From an uncultured Lachnospiraceae bacterium (GTDB taxonomy: Bacteria; Bacillota; Clostridia; Lachnospirales; Lachnospiraceae): DNA of 6,237 bases. The notes under the pieces were generated by a model. It was not told the origin of the DNA. It worked only from the letters and a program-made list of their open reading frames with translations, and did not search any database. The translations under genes and the position numbers were made by a program. Of the stretch, positions 1 to 4,793 are shown piece after piece. The DNA is taken from assembly GCA_902803745.1 (NCBI GenBank), contig CADCRB010000006.1:1-6237 (forward strand), written 5' to 3'. The first letter of the stretch is position 1, and every line of letters begins with the position of its first letter.

Positions 1-699
1 AGGCTCCTCAGACGCAGGCTGTGACTTTTTTCCCGGCTCGATGTCAGGTTCATCCCCGTCCGAACCCTTCTTTTCAGGTTCCTGATTCCTCTCTACCCTT
101 AGTGATACAGACTGCGAGGCGTCCATGCTTTGGCCGTTGGCATGGACCGTGATCAGGATCGTTGCGGAATAATCACCGGCCGAAAGCGATTTCATTGCAG
201 GCTTTACATCCACTCTCACTTGTCCGCTTGCAGGAATTGAAGAAGGCAATTCACCAAGCTGAAAGCTTGACGACTTGGATGTTATGCCTCCCGAAAGGCC
301 CACATCATATTTGTTAGGATTCGAAATAACGATGGTCTTCGGAAGAGGAATATCATCCCCCTCTTTCAAAGTACCGAAAGATACACCGGCAAAGCTCGCC
401 GGACGGAGCGGATCAGGCGTAGCACTATCTGCTCCTTCAGCCGCAGGCGTTTGAGCGGGAGCTACTGTCGGCGGCTCAGTCTGCGGCTCAGTCTGCGGCT
501 CAGGCTGAGGCTGCTCAGGCTCAGGCTGGGGTTCCGGCTCCGGCTCAGGTTCATCATACGCATCATCATAGTCGCCCCCGTCATAGTCATCATAATCCTC
601 ATCTGCCAGCACGGTATAAACCGACTGAACATTGGCTGTAAGGAAAACGGATGCCAAAATGACAGTTAGAATTCTGTTGATCAGTTTCCTTTTTTTCAT
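1..699 (-). CDS. Secreted/surface protein with Pro-Glu repeats and an Ig-like domain (5' part, truncated by window edge)
   Basis: The frame is open from ATG at 699 to base 1 (233 codons, no stop), so the C-terminus lies outside. Residues 1-32 form a signal peptide: KKRK, a hydrophobic core (about 7-24) and a likely signal peptidase I site after VLA (30-32). Residues 33-50 are Asp/Tyr-rich, and 50-76 are Pro-Glu-Gln-Thr repeats typical of wall-spanning spacers. Residues about 100-203 look like an all-beta Ig/ASH-type domain: FAGVSFGTLKEGD, then TIVISNPN, then a SAGDYSATILITV strand pair. A new Glu/Pro/Lys-rich spacer begins near 205. ATG 699 is preferred over the in-frame ATG at 705 because AGGAGG (709-714) is 9 nt from the first but only 3 nt from the second. 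Secretion is well supported; function, partner and mode of anchoring are unknown. The gene follows aspS on the same strand but is separated by a long leader, so it is probably its own transcription unit. Confidence 0.85.
   Translation of the reverse strand, partial: MKKRKLINRILTVILASVFLTANVQSVYTVLADEDYDDYDGGDYDDAYDEPEPEPEPQPEPEQPQPEPQTEPQTEPPTVAPAQTPAAEGADSATPDPLRPASFAGVSFGTLKEGDDIPLPKTIVISNPNKYDVGLSGGITSKSSSFQLGELPSSIPASGQVRVDVKPAMKSLSAGDYSATILITVHANGQSMDASQSVSLRVERNQEPEKKGSDGDEPDIEPGKKSQPASEEP
472..552 (-). repeat. Low-complexity Pro-Glu/Gln/Thr coding repeat
   Basis: This encodes residues 50-76 of the secreted protein, an irregular EP/QP array ending in two EPQT-type units. At the DNA level the + strand carries GGCTCAGTCTGC twice in tandem (473-484 and 485-496), followed by a diverged third unit, GGCTCAGGCTGA. 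The array is a whole number of codons, so unit gain or loss keeps the frame. It is best read as an extended, protease-resistant spacer between the membrane or wall side and the Ig-like domain. Confidence 0.75.
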
Positions 700-708
700 A
701 AACATTAT

Positions 709-714
709 CCTCCT
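709..714 (-). promoter_or_regulatory. Ribosome binding site of the secreted-protein gene
   Basis: A perfect AGGAGG lies 9 nt before ATG 699 and only 3 nt before ATG 705, so it selects 699 as the start. With one more base it reads CAGGAGG (709-715). Six of these bases (CAGGAG) recur at 830-835 on the second strand of a leader hairpin, which may matter for control. Confidence 0.85.
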
Positions 715-772
715 GAATTAATTGCATAATCCGTATCCCGATCACAGTTTAATACAAACAGCAGACAATCCT

Positions 773-805
773 TCAAGGGAACATGGCAAAACCACATTCC
801 CCTGA
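773..805 (-). other. Hairpin P3 of the leader
   Basis: The 14-nt strand TCAGGGGAATGTGG (805 to 792) pairs throughout with CCATGTTCCCTTGA (786 to 773), using four G-U wobbles, around the loop TTTTG. No T-tract follows on the minus strand, so it is not an intrinsic terminator there. Its first strand (TCAGGGG) could also pair with TCCCTGA at 865-871, which would compete with the lower stem of P2. Confidence 0.6.
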
Positions 806-820
806 TTCAGCATATCGTAT

Positions 821-868
821 CTGACCGGGCTCCTGCGCGGTCAACCTTTTTTCTGCGCAGGAAGTCAG
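821..868 (-). other. Hairpin P2 of the leader
   Basis: TCCTGCGC (862 to 855) and GCGCAGGA (838 to 831) are perfect complements around a 16-nt A-rich loop. A lower 5-bp stem CTGAC/GTCAG (864-868 with 821-825) extends it. The loop and second strand read GGTTGACCGCG, loosely like the end of a T-box antiterminator, but the order and the rest of the T-box are missing. Confidence 0.6.
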
Positions 869-893
869 GGATCATACCTGTATCTATATACGG

Positions 894-922
894 ATTATAC
901 GAAAAAAAATAAATCGTGGCAG
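894..922 (-). promoter_or_regulatory. Second candidate promoter, CTGCCA-17-TATAAT
   Basis: A perfect TATAAT lies at 894-899. Exactly 17 nt upstream is CTGCCA (917-922), a 4/6 match to TTGACA. Transcription would start near 887, after the first strand of helix P1, so an RNA from here could not form P1. The -10 box sits inside the 11-bp inverted repeat. The T-rich spacer is also the candidate U-tract of the upstream hairpin, so the two readings compete. Confidence 0.35.
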
Positions 923-963
923 ATTCAGGCCATGCAAAAACGAACAGCCATCTTCATTGCCAC
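902..963 (-). terminator. Hairpin plus T8 tract: possible attenuator or sRNA terminator
   Basis: GTGGCA (963 to 958) pairs with TGCCAC (921 to 916). Inside, GGCTGT can pair with ATGGCC using two G-U pairs. Two nt after the stem comes TTTATTTTTTTT (913 to 902). This has the layout of an intrinsic terminator, about 25 to 85 nt downstream of the promoter at 992-1020. If it works, it would either attenuate transcription into the secreted-protein gene or end a short RNA of roughly 80-85 nt. The base stem is only 6 bp with a large inner region, so efficiency is uncertain. Confidence 0.4.
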
Positions 964-991
964 TTGGTTTTATGTAACCCAACTGATTGAA

Positions 992-1020
992 AATATAACA
1001 CATAACAAGTATTATTTCAA
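992..1020 (-). promoter_or_regulatory. Promoter for the leader/secreted-protein gene, TTGAAA-17-TATATT with extended -10
   Basis: TTGAAA (1015-1020) and TATATT (992-997) are separated by 17 nt, and the -10 box is preceded by TG plus one base (TGT), the extended -10 motif of sigma-A promoters. The expected start is near 985, giving a leader of about 285 nt before ATG 699, long enough for regulatory RNA. A 10-bp palindrome CAATATATTG (1021-1030) touches the upstream edge of the -35 box, and TGTTAT occurs twice with a 7-bp period in the spacer and -10 region. Confidence 0.55.
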
Positions 1021-1100
1021 CAATATATTGAGGTTTTTCAGTCAAAAGATGAAAAAAAGACCCAAATCTGGTTGAAGAAAAATAATAATTATGTAAATTA

Positions 1101-1121
1101 AAATAAAAACGGGCCTTCCCG
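1101..1121 (-). terminator. Intrinsic terminator after aspS
   Basis: Ten nt after the aspS stop (TAG, 1132-1134), minus-strand RNA reads CGGG-AAGG-CCCG followed by TTTTTATTT. The stem is short (4 G-C pairs) but is followed at once by the U-tract, and its position fits the end of the tRNA-synthetase operon. The rest of the gap down to 1021 is AT-rich; I see only a weak 3-bp hairpin with a T7 run there (about 1050-1075). Confidence 0.55.
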
Positions 1122-1131
1122 GGGCAGCAGC

Positions 1132-2904
1132 CTACTCCCGGTCAGGTTCCTCCGTTATCGCGATATGAACATCATCAAGCTGCCCTTTTGCTACAGCTGC
1201 AGGCGCCCCCATCATAAGATCCTCTGCATTTTTATTCATGGGGAAAGGAATGATCTCCCTTATGGAATCCTCGCCGGCGATGAGCATTATCATGCGGTCA
1301 ACTCCCGGAGCTATTCCGGCATGCGGCGGCGCTCCGTAACAGAAAGCATTGTACATTGCAGGGAATTTGGACCTTACGTCATCCTCTCCCAGTCCTACGA
1401 TCTTACAGGCCTCTATCATGATCTCAGGATCATGGTTTCTCACGGCTCCTGAGGAAAGCTCCACTCCGTTGCAGACCAGATCATACTGATAGGCGAGGAT
1501 CTTCAGCGGATCATCTGATCTCAGAGCTTCAAGTCCGCCCTGCGGCATCGAGAAGGGATTATGGCAGAATTCGATCTCTCCTGACTCTTCTCCGATCTCA
1601 TACATAGGAAAATCAACTATCCAGCAGAATTCATAAGCTTCTTTATCCATATGCGCCGGGGACGCAGCTCCTATCGTCTTGATAAGGACACCTCCGGTCT
1701 TTAAGGCCTGTCCCTTTGTTCCGGCGCTGATAAATACCACATCGCCTGCTTTAAGCGAAAGCGCATCCCTTATCTTATCCTGTCTGTCAGTAAGGAATTT
1801 AGCGACTCCTCCGGCAAGTCCTGCGCCGTCATCAGAGCATTTTACCCAGAAGCTTTTGCCCCCGGATACTATCTCCGCATCAGACACGATCTTATCTATT
1901 ACCTTCCTTGAGCCCTCAAAGCCATGGACTGTCACTGCCTTTATCACATCAGCCTCATCAAACGGAGCAAAGCCGCAGCCCTTCATAAGATCAGTCGCCT
2001 CAGTCAGTGTAAGATCTATGCGAAGATCCGGCTTGTCAGTGCCATAGGTATCAAGTGCGTCCAGATAAGCTATACGTTTGAAGGGCGCTTTTGAAGCCTT
2101 CTTATATTTACCAAATCTGGCAAATACCGGAGGAAGGACCTCCTCTATCACCGCGAATACGTCTTCCTGCGTGGCAAAAGCCATTTCCATGTCTAGCTGG
2201 TAGAACTCTCCGGGAGATCTGTCTGCTCTGGCATCCTCATCCCTGAAGCAGGGCGCTATCTGAAAATATCTGTCAAAGCCTGACGCCATAAGTATCTGCT
2301 TGAACTGCTGCGGAGCCTGGGGCAGGGCATAAAACTTGCCGGCATGAAGCCTCGAGGGAACGAGGTAATCTCTCGCTCCTTCAGGCGATGAGCAGGTAAG
2401 TATGGGAGTCGTGATCTCAAGGAATCCCTGCTCGGTCATTGACCTGCGAAGCTCAGACACTATACGGGATCTGAGAACAATATTTTCCTTCACCTCGGGA
2501 TTTCTGAGATCCAGATATCTGTACCTCAGCCTTGCATTTTCGTCTGCTTCTCTTGAACGGTTTATCTCAAAGGGAAGCTCGTTGAAACGGCATTTTCCGA
2601 GCACTGTAATCTCAGAAGGGACCACCTCTATCTCACCTGTAGGCAGATCGGGATTCTTGCTTGACCTTTCCCTCACTGTTCCCGTGATCTGAAGTGTTGA
2701 CTCCGTATTTATTCCGGATAGCTTATCCATCATCTCCTCAGTCTCTATAACTATCTGCGTGACGCCGTAGAAATCACGAAGGACGAGAAATCCCAGATTT
2801 TTGCTCACCTTCCTCATATTCTCATAATAGCCCGAAAGCGTTACCTGCCTCCCGGCATCACTGAGTCTTAATTCTCCGCAGGTATTAGTTCTTGACTGGA
2901 TCAT
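1132..2904 (-). CDS. aspS: Aspartyl-tRNA synthetase
   Basis: This class IIb synthetase makes Asp-AMP and charges tRNA-Asp in the cytoplasm. Its 590 residues match the usual bacterial length. Order of parts: OB-fold anticodon-binding domain (about 1-105), catalytic core with the conserved CSSPEGARDYLVPSR (171-185) and QAPQQFKQILMASGFDRYFQI (about 196-216), motif 2 FRDEDARADR (220-229), a bacterial GAD insertion (about 300-420), and motif 3 with GVDRMIML (534-541) and IREIIPFP (548-555). Motif 2 continues as SPGEFYQLD, one residue longer than the E. coli QPEFTQID form and, from memory, like alphaproteobacterial enzymes. The OB-fold loop is diverged (GYYENMRKVSKNLG in place of the usual GWVxRRRD-type segment), so tRNA-Asp-only versus Asp/Asn specificity cannot be assigned. 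The ATG at 2904 has AAGGAG 7 nt upstream and overlaps the preceding gene by 20 nt. It is the last gene of the operon. Confidence 0.97.
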   Translation of the reverse strand: MIQSRTNTCGELRLSDAGRQVTLSGYYENMRKVSKNLGFLVLRDFYGVTQIVIETEEMMDKLSGINTESTLQITGTVRERSSKNPDLPTGEIEVVPSEITVLGKCRFNELPFEINRSREADENARLRYRYLDLRNPEVKENIVLRSRIVSELRRSMTEQGFLEITTPILTCSSPEGARDYLVPSRLHAGKFYALPQAPQQFKQILMASGFDRYFQIAPCFRDEDARADRSPGEFYQLDMEMAFATQEDVFAVIEEVLPPVFARFGKYKKASKAPFKRIAYLDALDTYGTDKPDLRIDLTLTEATDLMKGCGFAPFDEADVIKAVTVHGFEGSRKVIDKIVSDAEIVSGGKSFWVKCSDDGAGLAGGVAKFLTDRQDKIRDALSLKAGDVVFISAGTKGQALKTGGVLIKTIGAASPAHMDKEAYEFCWIVDFPMYEIGEESGEIEFCHNPFSMPQGGLEALRSDDPLKILAYQYDLVCNGVELSSGAVRNHDPEIMIEACKIVGLGEDDVRSKFPAMYNAFCYGAPPHAGIAPGVDRMIMLIAGEDSIREIIPFPMNKNAEDLMMGAPAAVAKGQLDDVHIAITEEPDRE

Positions 2905-4150
2905 CTTTTTGCTCCTTTTTATCAGTTAGTATTATCCTTACCTTATCTATCCGGTTTTTTGCACTCTCTATGATCTCGAAGGTCGTGCCGTCATTATCCA
3001 CGAAGGTCTCTCCCGCCTGCGGGATGGTGTCGCACATACCTATGATATACCCGCCCACGGTATCATAATCATCGGAATGAAGCAAGGTGCCTATCTCATC
3101 ATTAAGGTCATCAAGCTTGACTGAAGCCTCTACCAGATATTCTCTCTCTGATATCTCCTCTATCTGATCCTCTTCCTCTTCGTCATACTCGTCCCTTATC
3201 TCTCCGACTATCTCCTCTATCAGATCCTCCATCGTGACCACACCCTCTGCTGCTCCATACTCATTAAGGACTATGGCCATGGGCACCGACTCCTCCTGCA
3301 TCTCGATCAAAAGCTCTGAGGTGCCCTTGGTCTCATAGGTAAAATAAGCATCTCTCATGATATCCGTAGTCCTGAAATGCTCCTTATCTGCATTCATGAA
3401 AAAATCCTTCATGTTAATGATGCCTATTATATTGTCCCTGTCATCCTTATATACAGGGAGTCTTGTGTACATTTCATCAGCAAACAGATCGCGGACCTCC
3501 TCATAGGAAGCATCAATGCCGACCTCGGCGACGTCGATCCTCGGTGTCATTATATCCTTAGCCCTGGAGTCACCGAAGTCCACCACATTGTTTATCATTT
3601 CCTTTTCTTCGCTCTCTATGACACCGTCTTCGTGACTCACATCCACTATAGTACGAAGCTCACCCTCAGTCATTATCGTCTGGGAGTCCTGCATATCTAT
3701 GCCGAAGATCCTCAGCACGCCGCTGCATATGAGATTTACGGTCCATATCACAGGCGTGAGCAGTATCATAAGCGCATATATTATACGGGAATAAAAAAGA
3801 GCCAGGCCGTCAGACTTGACAGCTGCAGCATTCTTCGGAGTGATCTCTCCCAATATCAGAATGATAAGGGTCAGGATCATCGTCATTATCCCGACATTGA
3901 ACCCTATGGACATGGCAATGGTGGCGGCAAGAGCCGAAGCCGCGATATTTACTATATTATTGCCTATGAGGATAGCCGAAAGCATCTTGGGCTTCTGCTC
4001 AGACATCTTAAGGAGAAGAGCTGCCGCCTTGCTGCCGCCTTCTGCTTTCTCTCTCATCTTTATCCTGTTGAAGGTAGTAAGGGCTGTCTCGGCCGCAGAG
4101 AAAAAGGCCGAAAGTATGATAAGGATGCAAAGCTCAGCCCAGCGGATCAT
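2885..4150 (-). CDS. CNNM-domain/CBS-pair/CorC_HlyC membrane protein (putative Mg2+ exporter)
   Basis: Family members (bacterial CorC/CNNM, MpfA, 'hemolysin C-like') are membrane proteins that move Mg2+ out of the cell or control divalent-cation balance. The 421 residues show the full layout. The CNNM (DUF21) transmembrane domain covers about 1-150, with FSAAETA (17-23), GNN (63-65) and GEITPK (101-106) as its ion-site and family motifs. A cytosolic CBS pair (about 195-320) follows, with DIMTPRIDV (199-207), TRLPVY (229-234) and NEYGAAEGVVTMEDLIEEIV (296-315); in relatives this binds ATP-Mg. An acidic linker DEYDEEEED (320-328) leads to the CorC_HlyC domain (about 333-408), including DTVGGYI. 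ATG 4150 directly follows the TAA of the upstream gene with no gap, with AAGGGAG 9 nt before it, and the 3' end overlaps aspS by 20 nt. The family is certain; transport direction and ion are inferred. No haemolytic activity should be assumed. Confidence 0.93.
   Translation of the reverse strand: MIRWAELCILIILSAFFSAAETALTTFNRIKMREKAEGGSKAAALLLKMSEQKPKMLSAILIGNNIVNIAASALAATIAMSIGFNVGIMTMILTLIILILGEITPKNAAAVKSDGLALFYSRIIYALMILLTPVIWTVNLICSGVLRIFGIDMQDSQTIMTEGELRTIVDVSHEDGVIESEEKEMINNVVDFGDSRAKDIMTPRIDVAEVGIDASYEEVRDLFADEMYTRLPVYKDDRDNIIGIINMKDFFMNADKEHFRTTDIMRDAYFTYETKGTSELLIEMQEESVPMAIVLNEYGAAEGVVTMEDLIEEIVGEIRDEYDEEEEDQIEEISEREYLVEASVKLDDLNDEIGTLLHSDDYDTVGGYIIGMCDTIPQAGETFVDNDGTTFEIIESAKNRIDKVRIILTDKKEQKDDPVKN
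2912..2917 (-). promoter_or_regulatory. aspS ribosome binding site
   Basis: AAGGAG lies 7 nt before the aspS ATG (2902-2904), inside the last codons of the CNNM-family gene. It fixes the aspS start and explains why the two genes overlap by 20 nt. Confidence 0.8.
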
Positions 4151-4789
4151 TTACAGTATCTCCCTTGAGATGCGCCTCAAAGATTCCGCAGCATTATAAA
4201 TATCATTCTGTCCGAAGATTCCCGTGGCGGCTCCAATGCCCGAAATGCCTGTGCCGCGCAGAAAATTGATATCAGCGTCTGCAAGTCCGCCGTATGCGAT
4301 CACAGGAATATCCACAGATGCACAGACCGCTTCCAGCTCTTCTATGGTGATACAGTCCTTATGCTCATTATCATGCCCGGAGCTGACCGGACCGCACATA
4401 AGAAACCATGCTCCGTCCTCCATAGCAGATCTTGCTTCCTCAGGGTTTGATACTATTACGCCTATGCTCCTGTCGGTACCCATCACAGTCCTGATCCGTC
4501 CCGGATCAAACTCCGAAAACCTGACAATGATACCGTCCGCATCCACAGCATCAGCTATATCCACATTACGCATCATGATGAAAGGAATATCATGCATGCC
4601 GCAGAGTATCTTCAGTCTTACCGCTTCCTTCTTAAGGGAATCATGCGACAGAGTGGGCTCGTCCAGCACCACCATGGTGACGCCGCCCTCTATGGCCTCC
4701 TCTACAGCATCTCTAAGCGTCTTGTCAACCCTCATGCTCGCAAGATCCGTCACGGCCACAAGCCCCAGGTCTCTTTTCAATAATCCCAT
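4151..4789 (-). CDS. ThiE/TenI-superfamily TIM-barrel protein lacking canonical thiamine phosphate synthase residues
   Basis: The 212 residues follow the ThiE/TenI pattern: LVAVTD (10-15), VEEAIEGGVTMVVLDEP (29-45), IPFIMMRNVDIADAVDADGI (68-87), a GCGP-like MCGPVSSG (131-138), IPVIAYGGL (161-169) and GISGIGAATGIF (181-192). In ThiE these positions hold a QxREK motif, an ND pair for Mg2+, HxGQxD and a Thr/Lys-rich phosphate loop. Here they read VLDEP, MRN, IVRFSEF and SSGHDNEHKD. The glycine-rich phosphate end (GG and GAATG) remains. It may therefore bind a phosphorylated ligand but is unlikely to be a normal ThiE; TenI-like or non-enzymatic roles are possible. The start at 4789 sits 4 nt after the hisS stop and just before the first beta strand. 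An upstream in-frame ATG (4882) would translate hisS DNA in another frame. There is no good Shine-Dalgarno (AAGGA lies almost on the ATG), suggesting translational coupling to hisS. No other thi gene is in the window. Confidence 0.8.
   Translation of the reverse strand: MGLLKRDLGLVAVTDLASMRVDKTLRDAVEEAIEGGVTMVVLDEPTLSHDSLKKEAVRLKILCGMHDIPFIMMRNVDIADAVDADGIIVRFSEFDPGRIRTVMGTDRSIGVIVSNPEEARSAMEDGAWFLMCGPVSSGHDNEHKDCITIEELEAVCASVDIPVIAYGGLADADINFLRGTGISGIGAATGIFGQNDIYNAAESLRRISREIL
4160..4166 (-). promoter_or_regulatory. Ribosome binding site of the CNNM/CorC-family gene
   Basis: AAGGGAG lies 9 nt before ATG 4150, within the last codons of the ThiE/TenI-like gene. Stop and start codons abut (TAA then ATG), so ribosomes may re-initiate here. 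Confidence 0.75.
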
Positions 4790-4793
4790 TTCC

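Larger units (their letters stand above)
724..900 (-). ncRNA. Candidate structured leader RNA (closed multi-helix junction) upstream of the secreted-protein gene
   Basis: Read as minus-strand RNA, bases 888-900 pair with 724-736 in a 13-bp closing helix P1 (11 consecutive Watson-Crick pairs, one G-U, one terminal G-C). Inside it lie P2 and P3. P2 has 855-862 pairing with 831-838 (8 perfect pairs, TCCTGCGC/GCGCAGGA, 16-nt loop), extended by 864-868 with 821-825 across an asymmetric internal loop. P3 has 792-805 pairing with 773-786 (14 pairs including four G-U, 5-nt loop TTTTG). Junction strands are about 19, 15 and 36 nt, and the last could form a weak 4-bp GTTT/AAAC hairpin. The ribosome binding site begins 9 nt after P1. 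G-U pairs in P3 and P1 favour RNA over a DNA operator. I looked for c-di-GMP-I and -II, c-di-AMP, cobalamin and T-box signatures and saw no convincing match. Folding was done by eye; covariation is untested. Confidence 0.55.

Noticed and set aside
451..669. Plus-strand open frame rich in Arg-Leu repeats
   Set aside because: It is the antisense of the Pro-Glu and Asp/Tyr spacer of the secreted protein. The RL repeats are the complement of EP codons, and it has no ribosome binding site.
742..813. A 23-codon minus-strand frame overlapping hairpin P3
   Set aside because: It lacks a ribosome binding site, and its sequence is constrained by the P3 pairing.
829..854. T-box antiterminator-like string GGTTGACCGCG
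   Set aside because: The conserved GG-x-GG-x-ACCGCG pattern is broken. There is no specifier stem or terminator in the right order, and the downstream gene is not amino-acid related.
807..875. A 22-codon minus-strand frame inside the leader
   Set aside because: It has no properly spaced ribosome binding site, overlaps the P2 hairpin, and has no recognisable sequence.
1050..1075. Second aspS terminator (ACC/GGT hairpin with a T7 run)
   Set aside because: The stem is only 3 bp, so the hairpin at 1110-1121 is the better candidate.
700..1131. tRNA, rRNA, CRISPR or insertion sequence in the intergenic gap
   Set aside because: I saw no cloverleaf, regularly spaced repeats, or transposase fragment with terminal repeats in it.
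1165..2692. Plus-strand open frames opposite aspS
   Set aside because: They overlap conserved aspS motifs on the other strand and show no protein family pattern.
3377..4199. Long plus-strand open frames (up to 263 codons) opposite the CNNM-family gene
   Set aside because: The minus strand encodes a full conserved protein with clear motifs; the plus frames have no family features and no ribosome binding site.
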